A stretch of DNA of 14,584 nucleotides from Bacillota bacterium. GTDB lineage: Bacteria > Bacillota > Clostridia > Tissierellales > Tissierellaceae. Made by a program: the position numbers and the translations under genes. Below, piece after piece: positions 1 to 5,962 of this stretch; the first letter of the stretch is position 1; the number at the start of each line of letters is the position of its first letter. The stretch lies in NCBI GenBank assembly GCA_023388495.1, contig JAEWGC010000053.1, forward strand, positions 1 through 14,584, given 5' to 3'. A model generated the notes under the pieces. It was not told where the DNA came from. It searched no databases and saw only the letters and a list, made by a program, of their open reading frames with translations.

Positions 1-424
1 GTTTATAGTCCTCTTCATATTTAGGATTTGAATATGAAGCATAATAATTTTTAAACAACTCATCTTCTACAACATTAGTCATATCATCATTTAATTTCTT
101 TATGATTTTTCCTATTTCATCCATAAATATTTCATCTGTGGATGCATTTTCTATTGCTTTCCTAAAGTTCTCCTTCTCTCCTAACCAATTAACTCCATTA
201 ATTCTTTCATTAACCTTTAATAGAGGGTAGTTCTCTTCAATAAAGCTATGTAAATACTCAAAATCTCCTAACTTCTCCTCCATTGTCAAGGCTTCTACTG
301 CCTCTATTTGGTCCTGGGTAATTATTCTTGTTTCCTTTTCTTTTCTAAAATAGGCCATTACCCCAATACCTACAATTAGAATAAATGAAATAATTATTAG
401 TTGTTTTTTCCTTCTTCTTGTCAT
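1..424 (-). CDS. S41-family peptidase, membrane-anchored, N-terminal part (3' end beyond window)
   Basis: The frame is open from ATG at 424 down to the left edge, giving 141 residues of an unfinished protein. A strong AAGGAGGG ribosome site (433-440) precedes the start. The protein begins with a basic stretch (MTRRRKK), then a hydrophobic membrane segment at about residues 8-26, then a soluble region presumably outside the membrane. Residues 46-82 match the N-terminal regions of the genes at 3325-4620 and 1683-2415: EKLGDFEYL, ENYPLLKVNERINGVNWL. The catalytic part lies outside the window, so the S41 assignment rests on this paralogy with the complete copy. It is one of three paralogues on the same strand, and a 178-base gap separates it from the hydrolase gene upstream. 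Family membership is fairly sure; substrate is unknown. Confidence 0.75.
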   Translation of the reverse strand, partial: MTRRRKKQLIIISFILIVGIGVMAYFRKEKETRIITQDQIEAVEALTMEEKLGDFEYLHSFIEENYPLLKVNERINGVNWLGEKENFRKAIENASTDEIFMDEIGKIIKKLNDDMTNVVEDELFKNYYASYSNPKYEEDYK

Positions 425-528
425 AAAATAGCCCTCCTTGTATTTAAATTTTCAAACTTTATCTTATTAAATAATTACTTATAAATGAATCATGCTATAT
501 TATGTTCCAGATTCAGATTGTTTTGTAG

Positions 529-559
529 ATTATATAAATAATTATATGGAAAACATCAA
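529..559 (-). promoter_or_regulatory. possible sigma-A promoter for the left-edge S41 gene
   Basis: On the minus strand a TTGATG box (554-559) is followed after 17 bases by TATATA (531-536), or after 19 bases by TATAAT (529-534). It lies about 105 bases upstream of the ATG at 424. The DNA is very AT-rich, so chance matches are easy and confidence is low. The rest of the 425-602 gap shows nothing else clear. Confidence 0.3.
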
Positions 560-602
560 TATTTCTTAAATTTTCCTTAATAATAACAAACAAAAATTTG
601 AA

Positions 603-1637
603 TTATTTATGCCATAAATCTAGGATTTCAAGAAGAATTCTCTTGCTGTCTAGGTATGCCTCTATATTAGAATCGATATCCCCACCGTTAAGCCTACTAC
701 TAATATTATTCATTGTAATAGGAGGAGCACCAAATGAATGCCCTGCATTTTCATATCCATGTATGATAACTTCATTCTTGGCATATTCTTTAATAATGTT
801 TGTGTGTGATTTAGCATCAAATGCTCCATCGTCTCCACCATAAAATATTAAAATCTTGGCATTAGAATTTTCAACTTTAATTCTAGCCTTTTCTAAATTT
901 GTACTTTTTTTAAATTGAGCATTCATTAATTTACGCTGATTATCAGGTGTATTTGACAATACATCCATGGCTCTTTTAACTAATCGCATCACCCCAACCT
1001 TTCCATTTAGATATTCTATATCCTCTCCCTTATATGTCCATGAAGATGCTTTATTTAAAAAACGTGATGTAGAAACATGACTTGAAGGTGCAAATAATAC
1101 TACATTATCAATGGTATCATAATATGTGGACATGAGTAATGCTAATTGTGCTCCTTTGGAAGCACCTAGTATAGTAATAATATCTGAATTATTGCAATTA
1201 GTTTTGATATAAGAATATATCTCTTCGTACATCTCTAGAGGTACTCTCTCCGCACGTTCTGGTTGACCTTTTTGTCCAAAGTAATATACTGAAATAACTT
1301 CATATCCATCACTTGAAAGATAGTATGCCATATCATCGTTCATGCTCCCCTCTGAACCACCAAATGTAATAACAACTCCCTTATGACGAATATCATTGGG
1401 TATATGATGAAAACCTCGTATATAACCTTCATTAAATTTTCTTCTTATAACTCTTATATTTTCAGGACTTAGTTTATACATCTCATTTATTCTAGGATGA
1501 GTTTTAAAAGCTAGCTCTGCTTTATCTATTTTAGATTGATTTACCTTTCTAGATACTAATATAAAACCTGTCAATACTGTTGTAAGTAATACTAAATAAA
1601 TTATGACTTTTCCTATGATCTTAAATACTTTTTTCAT
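603..1637 (-). CDS. membrane-anchored alpha/beta hydrolase, BAAT C-terminal / acyl-CoA thioesterase type
   Basis: This 344-residue protein has an N-terminal membrane segment (about residues 8-29) followed by an alpha/beta-hydrolase domain. The domain resembles the C-terminal domain of bile acid-CoA:amino acid N-acyltransferase and acyl-CoA thioesterases: GGSEG at 93-97 (oxyanion region), YYFGQKG at 118-124, PLEMYEEI at 133-140, and the nucleophile elbow GASKG with Ser160. A GGDDGAFDA acid region (Asp269/270) and NAGHSFG (His300) complete a plausible Ser-Asp-His triad. It is therefore probably an active serine hydrolase on an acyl ester, thioester or amide; the substrate cannot be read from sequence. 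The start is ATG at 1637 with a GGGGG ribosome site. It lies 45 bases downstream of the decayed S41 gene and was probably co-transcribed with it. A membrane anchor is atypical for cytosolic members of this family. Confidence 0.8.
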   Translation of the reverse strand: MKKVFKIIGKVIIYLVLLTTVLTGFILVSRKVNQSKIDKAELAFKTHPRINEMYKLSPENIRVIRRKFNEGYIRGFHHIPNDIRHKGVVITFGGSEGSMNDDMAYYLSSDGYEVISVYYFGQKGQPERAERVPLEMYEEIYSYIKTNCNNSDIITILGASKGAQLALLMSTYYDTIDNVVLFAPSSHVSTSRFLNKASSWTYKGEDIEYLNGKVGVMRLVKRAMDVLSNTPDNQRKLMNAQFKKSTNLEKARIKVENSNAKILIFYGGDDGAFDAKSHTNIIKEYAKNEVIIHGYENAGHSFGAPPITMNNISSRLNGGDIDSNIEAYLDSKRILLEILDLWHK

Positions 1638-1682
1638 AATAACCCCCTTATAATAATATTGTAGTTTAATAACTATATTTTC

Positions 1683-2415
1683 TTAATTTCTATTGTCCCT
1701 AATAACTGCTTGAATACATTCATCTTTATTAAAATCATCATTAGGAGTTGGATCTACTTGAATATGAGGAATTGTTTTTGATTCCATATTTATAGTGCCG
1801 TCTGGATTTATAACGAGCTCTCTGCTATATCTGATTACAAATTTACTTTTTGGCAAATGAATAATGGGAATCTCTTCAAAGACCATATCTCCACCTGTAG
1901 GCTCTCCAACTAATGTAGCAAAACCTGTATCCTTAGCGAAAGAGGCAAACTTTTCAGAGGCTGAAAAGGCACCTTTATCTACTAGTAAATATATCTTACC
2001 ATTAAAATCTACATTATCTCTAATGTCCAGGCTCTTATTCCATATGTCTCCAAATAACTTATGTAACTTTTCTTAAAATAATCCTCTTTCACAACATCAA
2101 AACCCGCCATTCGTTTAATTTTCATATATGCTACTTTGTTTTATATTTTCTTTTATTTGATAGCCAATCTATTCCATATAGTCTTTCATTTACTTTGAAA
2201 AAGGGATAGTTCTTTTCTAAATCATCATATAAATACTCAAAGTCGTGAAGCTTTTCCTTAGTTGTTAGATTAGCTTCAATGATTCCATAATAGGATGCAT
2301 CCTTTGCCGTTACATGAAATTCATCTCTACTATTGTAAATTCTTTCTAATGCTAATATAAATAGTGCTATTGCCAATACAGTAGTAATGAGTCTTATTTT
2401 TTGTCTTTTACTCAT
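1683..2415 (-). pseudogene. decayed S41-family peptidase paralogue (frameshifts and internal deletions)
   Basis: Three pieces in three frames align in order with the intact 431-residue peptidase at 3325-4620. Piece 1 (2415-2134) has an N-terminal anchor and a region with EKLHDFEYLYDDLEKNYPFF, and ends at TAG 2133-2131 after KYKTK. Piece 2 starts at 2134 in another frame and reads VAYMKIKRMAGFDVV, matching residues 192-205 of the intact copy. Piece 3 (from stop 2075-2073 to TAA at 1685-1683) carries GKIYLLVD, FSASEKFASFAKDTGF, VGEPTGGD and a C-terminus very like the intact copy. About 100 codons between pieces 1 and 2, and about 90 between 2 and 3, are missing, including the DIRGNRGG segment. 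The original start is ATG 2415 with GGAAGGGGGA at 2421-2430. An active product is not expected. The last 67 codons, from ATG 1886, could be miscalled as a small gene. Confidence 0.85.
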
Positions 2416-2454
2416 CTTACTCCCCCTTCCAAAATGACACTTAAACCATATCAT

Positions 2455-2858
2455 ATATCCGTATAAAAGCTGTATTGGTATTGCAGAGTATACTAACTAT
2501 TGGGATTAGCTAATGTATAACTCCATTATACATTGCTGGAGAATTTTATCAATTCTTTCTTCGGTGAATTTTCAAACAATTGTCGACATTTATTGCAACT
2601 TTTCGTCAAGAATCAGCCAGGATTTAAACCTTGAATCCTAAAATGATGAATTAAAATAAGTTGACTTTTGGGTGCCTGGCACTAAGAAGTATTGTTTAAA
2701 TTCATCTTGTAATCCATTGGAGATACTATTAATGATATTTTTTAAAACAAGTGCAACATGACCCCAACCAAAACAAATATTACCATTTAATTTTTTAATG
2801 TTTCATTGAAGGAATTAATAATTAGTAATTTCTTTTTCTAATATCTACTACCTAATAC
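2455..2858. other. non-coding accessory stretch with hairpins
   Basis: I find no convincing gene here on either strand. It holds an AT-rich hairpin (AATGTATAA at 2512-2520, loop 2521-2525, TTATACATT at 2526-2534) and the REP-like palindrome at 2664-2690, and it ends at the hairpin at 2859-2888. No intact transposase or tRNA is visible. It looks like decayed or rearranged sequence between two S41 copies. Confidence 0.5.
2664..2690. repeat. REP-like palindrome with GTGCCTGGCAC core
   Basis: The core GTGCCTGGCAC (2672-2682) is a perfect 5+5 palindrome around T2677. The flanks extend the symmetry: ACTTTTGG (2664-2671) opposes TAAGAAGT's partner half (2683-2690) around the same centre, with two G-T wobbles and one mismatch, giving a 13-position stem. 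From memory, elements with a GTGCCTGGCAC core are scattered in many bacterial genomes near REP-associated Y1 transposases; I could not check this here and only one copy is in the window. No T-run follows on either strand, so it is not a standard terminator. Confidence 0.5.
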
Positions 2859-2888
2859 TATAGGGTAGAGCATAGGCTCTACCCTATA
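2859..2888 (-). terminator. hairpin overlapping the stop of the small membrane-protein gene
   Basis: A perfect 13-bp stem (2859-2871 with 2876-2888) has a 4-base loop, ATAG. It overlaps the TAG stop (2886-2884) of the minus-strand gene at 2884-3252. No clear U-tract follows on the minus strand, so it may be a weak terminator or an mRNA 3'-end stabiliser. Confidence 0.45.
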
Positions 2889-3252
2889 TCAATGAATATA
2901 TAATGTATAAAATGCCTGCTGAAATTCCCATAAATATACAGAAGGAGTAGCTACCATGACGAAGTTCTATATCTTGTTTTACGGCAGATGTCATCCTCGT
3001 ATTAGCTTTTATTAATGTATATGCAACATTACTAGTTGTACTACTACTTCCTAATACCGATAACGCACCTATTATAGCCACTAGAAGAATTGAAAATTGA
3101 AGAACTGCTTTAAACTCTCTGCTTGAAAATAAACTTATAACGAATGTAAATACTAAGATTGAAACAACAAAAATCATTACCCTTTGTATATATCCTAATA
3201 TACCACCCTTAAAGAATTTCCCATACTTTAGTCTATAACTTAATCTCCTCAT
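2884..3252 (-). CDS. small three-helix membrane protein of unknown function
   Basis: This 122-residue protein is not recognised. It starts at ATG 3252 with AAGGAG 8 bases upstream. The N-terminus is basic (MRRLSYRLKYGKFFK), and three hydrophobic segments lie at about residues 21-42, 49-69 and 104-121. Between helices 2 and 3 is a polar Ser/Thr-rich loop, GSSSTTSN (68-75), followed by a charged stretch with KQDIELRH (92-99). No catalytic motif is visible. It sits 72 bases downstream of the intact S41 peptidase with no terminator between them, so the two are probably one transcript. The pairing suggests a membrane partner, substrate or regulator of the peptidase, but that is inference from position only. 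Confidence 0.65.
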   Translation of the reverse strand: MRRLSYRLKYGKFFKGGILGYIQRVMIFVVSILVFTFVISLFSSREFKAVLQFSILLVAIIGALSVLGSSSTTSNVAYTLIKANTRMTSAVKQDIELRHGSYSFCIFMGISAGILYIIYSLI

Positions 3253-3324
3253 TATATCATCTCCTTAATTAGTTTATATCCTTTTAGTGCTTAATATAAG
3301 ACTGAGCTTTATAATTATAGTAAT

Positions 3325-4620
3325 TTATTGATTTATATTATCTTTAATAACTGCTCGAATACATTCATCCTTACTTAAATCTTCATTATAGGTTGAATCT
3401 ACTTTAATATGAGGGATTGTCTTTGTTTCCATATTTATAGTACCATCTATATTCATACTTAATTCTCTAGGATACCTAATTACAAAGTTAGTATTTGGTA
3501 AATGGAAGATTGGAATATCCTCAAAAACCCTATCTCCCCCTGTCGTTTCTCCAACTAGAGTAGCAAACCCCGTATCTTTTGCAAAAGATGCAAATTTTTC
3601 TGCTGATGAAAACACATTGCTATCTACTAATAAATATATTTTTCCCTTAAATTTTATTTGCTCTGAAAGGTCTTCACTAATGCTCCATGGATTAATTCGA
3701 ATTGAATAATTATTGTAAAAATCAAAACCATCTATTACCTCTTGGGGAAATGTATTTAGAATTTTTTTATCTAAAGTTGTAGTAGGAGATATTCTTGATA
3801 CTCTGAAGGGATCATTTTCTTCTCTATCTCCATCTTTAAAAAAAGAATAATATTTAGCTACTAAAGGCTCATGTATAAGTAATTGCACGATATCTTCCCA
3901 ATATTTATCAACTCCCCCTCTATTACCTCTTATATCAATAATCAACTTTTCATAAGACTCTGTTTCCTTTAAGAATTCTCTTATCTTTACATGGTCATTT
4001 TCAAATACAGTAGAACTTGCCATAGACTTGATTTTCATATATGCAACTTCATCTTTTTTCAATATTTTAGTTTCTAGATTGTCTTTATTATTTAGTACTT
4101 TATTTTCTACATTGTTTATATTCTTTACTTTATATCTACTGATAACATTAGGATTGGTTAGTGCTTCAAAAAATTGTAACTTATCTAAAGCATTATATTG
4201 ATAAAATATTTCATGATAGAAGTTATAAAACCATTTAAAACTATCTCCAGATAAAATGGATGCATGATCATTATTTAAGTCACTTAGTATCAAATGTATA
4301 GCCACGAAAAACTCTGCATCATTTTCTGTATTTCTAATTAACTTCTCATATTTTTTCTTGTTTTTTAACCAATCAATATTATTTAATCTCTTATTTACAT
4401 TAAAAAAGGGATAATTTTTTTCTAATATCTTATATAAGTATTCAAAATCCTCAAGCTTTTCAGCAGTTGATGCGTTAGTTTCTACAAATCCATAATACGA
4501 TACATCTTCTGCAACCAATTGATATGTATCTTTATTATAACCTATTGCTATGATAGCTACTGCTATTATTATAATAACAATAATACTAAAACTATTTTTC
4601 TGCTTTCCTTTTTGAATCAT
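3325..4620 (-). CDS. S41-family peptidase, N-terminally membrane-anchored
   Basis: This 431-residue protein has one N-terminal hydrophobic segment (about residues 11-27), so the rest is probably outside the cytoplasm. Residues 54-91 form the domain shared with its two paralogues (EKLEDFEYL, EKNYPFFNVNKRL, IDWLKNKKKY). The S41/TSPc catalytic domain covers about 190-410: VAYMKIKSM at 192-200, LIIDIRGNRGG at 226-236, GKIYLLVD at 326-333, and FSSAEKFASFAK at 337-348, with Ser338/339 in the usual nucleophile position. VGETTGGD at 356-363 follows. No PDZ domain is obvious, unlike the CtpA type; it resembles PDZ-lacking S41 members. Residue-level catalytic assignment is by family pattern. The start is ATG 4620 behind an AAGGAGGGG site. 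It is followed by the small membrane protein. Substrate is unknown. Confidence 0.85.
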   Translation of the reverse strand: MIQKGKQKNSFSIIVIIIIAVAIIAIGYNKDTYQLVAEDVSYYGFVETNASTAEKLEDFEYLYKILEKNYPFFNVNKRLNNIDWLKNKKKYEKLIRNTENDAEFFVAIHLILSDLNNDHASILSGDSFKWFYNFYHEIFYQYNALDKLQFFEALTNPNVISRYKVKNINNVENKVLNNKDNLETKILKKDEVAYMKIKSMASSTVFENDHVKIREFLKETESYEKLIIDIRGNRGGVDKYWEDIVQLLIHEPLVAKYYSFFKDGDREENDPFRVSRISPTTTLDKKILNTFPQEVIDGFDFYNNYSIRINPWSISEDLSEQIKFKGKIYLLVDSNVFSSAEKFASFAKDTGFATLVGETTGGDRVFEDIPIFHLPNTNFVIRYPRELSMNIDGTINMETKTIPHIKVDSTYNEDLSKDECIRAVIKDNINQ

Positions 4621-4665
4621 TTAACCCCTCCTTAATTAACAACATATGGTAATTCAGTATGGTTA

Positions 4666-4800
4666 TTATTTTAATATTAATGTATAGAAGATCCAGAAAA
4701 ATCCTAAGTATAAATTTTCGTCTAAGCTTACCATTTGATATGACATATTGCCTAAATACATTGAAAGTATCAATATACAAATTACTGCTCCCCTGAACAT
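4666..4800 (-). CDS. possible small hydrophobic peptide (44 aa), or remnant of a membrane protein
   Basis: From ATG 4800 to TAA 4668-4666 the minus strand encodes MFRGAVICILILSMYLGNM and then a second hydrophobic stretch, LYLGFFWIFYTLIL. Codon use is typical of the window. A basic N-terminus followed by a hydrophobic core fits a small membrane or exported peptide. An AAAAAGGAG sequence lies just upstream, but only one base from the ATG, which is too close for efficient initiation. The same frame stays open upstream of the ATG for at least 20 codons without a start, so it may instead be a leftover of a longer membrane protein. It lies 45 bases upstream of the S41 start and is divergent from the HTH/TPR regulator, the position occupied by signal peptides in Rgg-SHP systems. 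Existence and function are uncertain. Confidence 0.3.
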   Translation of the reverse strand: MFRGAVICILILSMYLGNMSYQMVSLDENLYLGFFWIFYTLILK

Positions 4801-4815
4801 TCTCCTTTTTATAAG

Positions 4816-4859
4816 CTCCTCTCTAATATATAATGGATATATTAGAGAGGAGATATTTT
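4816..4859 (+). terminator. 16-bp perfect hairpin with T-run, in divergent intergenic region
   Basis: The stem 4816-4831 pairs perfectly with 4837-4852 (CTCCTCTCTAATATAT type arms) around the loop AATGG. On the plus strand ATATTTTTT follows, the form of an intrinsic terminator. No plus-strand gene lies upstream, so it may insulate the regulator promoter from antisense transcription. On the minus strand it would lie in the 5' leader of the S41 cluster. Confidence 0.5.
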
Positions 4860-4868
4860 TTGTTGATT

Positions 4869-4897
4869 TTGTTTATAGTTTTACCACTCCTTATAAT
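4869..4897 (+). promoter_or_regulatory. sigma-A promoter of the HTH/TPR regulator
   Basis: TTGTTT (4869-4874), a 17-base spacer and a consensus TATAAT (4892-4897) lie about 88 bases upstream of the regulator's ATG. Transcription would start near 4904, placing the palindrome at 4931-4944 inside the leader. Confidence 0.6.
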
Positions 4898-4908
4898 CTA
4901 ATATTACT

Positions 4909-4944
4909 ATTATATTCTCATATTTTATAGTGACACTTGTGTCA
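4909..4944 (-). promoter_or_regulatory. candidate operator palindrome with minus-strand -10 box facing the S41 cluster
   Basis: TGACAC (4931-4936), a TT spacer and GTGTCA (4939-4944) form a perfect inverted repeat. On the minus strand a consensus TATAAT lies at 4914-4909, and the position 17 bases upstream (AGTGTC, 4937-4932) is a poor -35 box that falls inside the palindrome. This is the layout of an activator-dependent promoter. The same palindrome is in the leader of the divergent regulator gene, so autoregulation is possible. Binding by the neighbouring HTH protein is inferred. Confidence 0.4.
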
Positions 4945-4970
4945 TGTGAACCAATATATTGATAATAGTC

Positions 4971-4976
4971 AGGAGG
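4971..4976 (+). promoter_or_regulatory. AGGAGG ribosome binding site fixing the regulator start
   Basis: AGGAGG sits 8 bases before ATG 4985, where the HTH domain begins. It supports 4985 over the upstream in-frame TTG at 4937, which overlaps the palindrome and has no ribosome site. Confidence 0.75.
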
Positions 4977-4984
4977 CTATACAC

Positions 4985-5921
4985 ATGAATTTCAGTCATT
5001 TTGGAGAGTTTTTAAAAGATATTAGAACTTCAAATAATATATCTATAGAGCGTTTAGCAGAAGGAATTTGCAGTACTCGTCAGTTAATTCGGATTGAAAA
5101 CGGTGAAAATAATCCCTCTTTATATATCCTGCACAATCTATCTATAAAACTCAATATAGATCTACAAGAGTATTATAGAATCTATTTTTATACAGGTTCT
5201 TTTTTGGCTAAAAGATATATAGATAACTTTAATAACTTAATCATCTCAGGAGACTATAATGCTTTAAGAAAGTTAATACAAGAAATGAAAAATATGGATG
5301 AATTTAAGGAAGGTGAAAATTTCCAATATATATTCTATGGCAAGGCCTTATGTAGCACACATCTGGATAAAGATTATTCATGTTCAAATGACTATTGTTT
5401 TAAAGGTTTAACTATCGAAGATTCAGACTTCAACTTAGATTCTATAAAGAATAAAATATATTCTAATGTAGGATTGACTATGATTAATCTCATAGCTGTG
5501 AATTATAGCCGATTAAATCAAAAAGATAAAAGCTGTAAAATCCTTGAAGATCTCTTTAATATATTAGATAATCAAATTTTCAATTCATCATTTCCTATGT
5601 ATCGCTCCTTAGATTTTCAAAAAAAAACTTTATCAGGGTATTACCAATAATCTTAGAGTCATTTTCATGGATAAAGGACAATATGATAAAGCCTTAAACT
5701 ATATCAACAAAGGTATTGAATTGTCTTTAAAGGAGAGCTATATGCGTTTTCTTCCAGAGTTGCTACATCAAAAGTCAAGGTTGCTTTTTAAGATAGGAAA
5801 TTATGAAGAGTCTCGCAAATCTTATGAAATATGCCTTAGTTTATATAAATTAGCTAGAAAAGTTGAAGATGTGCATAGTTTGGAGAAGGAGATTGAAGAA
5901 AATCTTTTTCATAAAACATAA
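4985..5921 (+). pseudogene. HTH-XRE/TPR transcriptional regulator (Rgg/PlcR-like), frame broken at an A9 tract
   Basis: Residues 1-60 are an XRE helix-turn-helix: FGEFLKDIRTSNNISIERLA, EGICSTRQLIRIENGENNPS, LHNLSIKLNIDLQEYY. The spacing and the GICS..IENG..PS pattern are those of Rgg/PlcR/RRNPP-type regulators. The rest is helical, as in TPR domains. The first frame stops at TAA 5648-5650 (221 residues). The following frame (TAA 5919-5921) continues without a break from the A-run as KLYQGITNNLRV, then MDKGQYDKALNYINKGIELS and a second repeat around KIGNYEESRKSYEICLSLY, which are TPR-like. Losing one A from the A9 at 5619-5627 joins them into about 311 residues, close to the family's usual length. 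It is thus one gene with a single-base insertion, a sequencing error, or a gene rescued by polymerase slippage. As read, the N-terminal part could bind DNA but lacks the C-terminal ligand-binding repeats. Confidence 0.8.
5619..5627 (+). other. A9 homopolymer at the frame break of the regulator
   Basis: Nine consecutive A follow C5618 in the codons CAA AAA AAA ACT. With eight A the frame reads CAA AAA AAA CTT TAT CAG and enters the TPR frame. Ribosomal -1 slippage would not restore that frame; loss of one A (mutation, or transcriptional slippage) or +1 shifting would. Confidence 0.8.
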
Positions 5922-5957
5922 AAAAGGTTATGGGCGTCCCCATAACCTTTTTATTTT
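5921..5957. terminator. bidirectional intrinsic terminator between regulator and PFOR gene
   Basis: A 14-bp perfect stem, AAAAAGGTTATGGG (5921-5934) with CCCATAACCTTTTT (5939-5952), has the loop CGTC. T-rich tails lie on both strands, so it can end both the plus-strand regulator and the minus-strand oxidoreductase. Its first base is the last base of the regulator's stop codon. Confidence 0.85.
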
Positions 5958-5962
5958 ATATA

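Noticed and set aside
598..843. 81-aa plus-strand ORF antisense to the hydrolase gene
   Set aside because: It is the antisense shadow of a well-supported gene with catalytic motifs; the same holds for 1864-2076 and the plus-strand frames inside the PFOR and uvrC genes.
1683..1886. A separate 67-aa gene
   Set aside because: The frame continues upstream of the ATG to 2072 with clear S41 sequence, so this is only the tail of the decayed peptidase gene.
2605..2650. tRNA-like T-arm (GGATTT and AATCC around an A/T-rich loop)
   Set aside because: The short inverted repeat does not have the 5-7-5 T-arm layout, and no acceptor, D or anticodon stems could be fitted on either strand.
4592..4780. 62-aa minus-strand ORF starting with TTG and overlapping the S41 start
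   Set aside because: It reads through the S41 ribosome site and the first 29 bases of that gene in another frame, giving a lysine-rich tail typical of non-coding AT-rich DNA. The 44-aa frame at 4666-4800 is the better candidate here, though its spacing to AGGGGAG is acceptable.
4748..4930. 60-aa plus-strand ORF in the divergent region
   Set aside because: It runs through the 16-bp hairpin and the regulator promoter and has no ribosome site; it is most likely chance.
5667..5921. A separate 84-aa TPR gene downstream of the regulator
   Set aside because: There is no ribosome site before ATG 5667, and the frame is open and protein-like back to the A9 run, so it is the C-terminal part of the same regulator.
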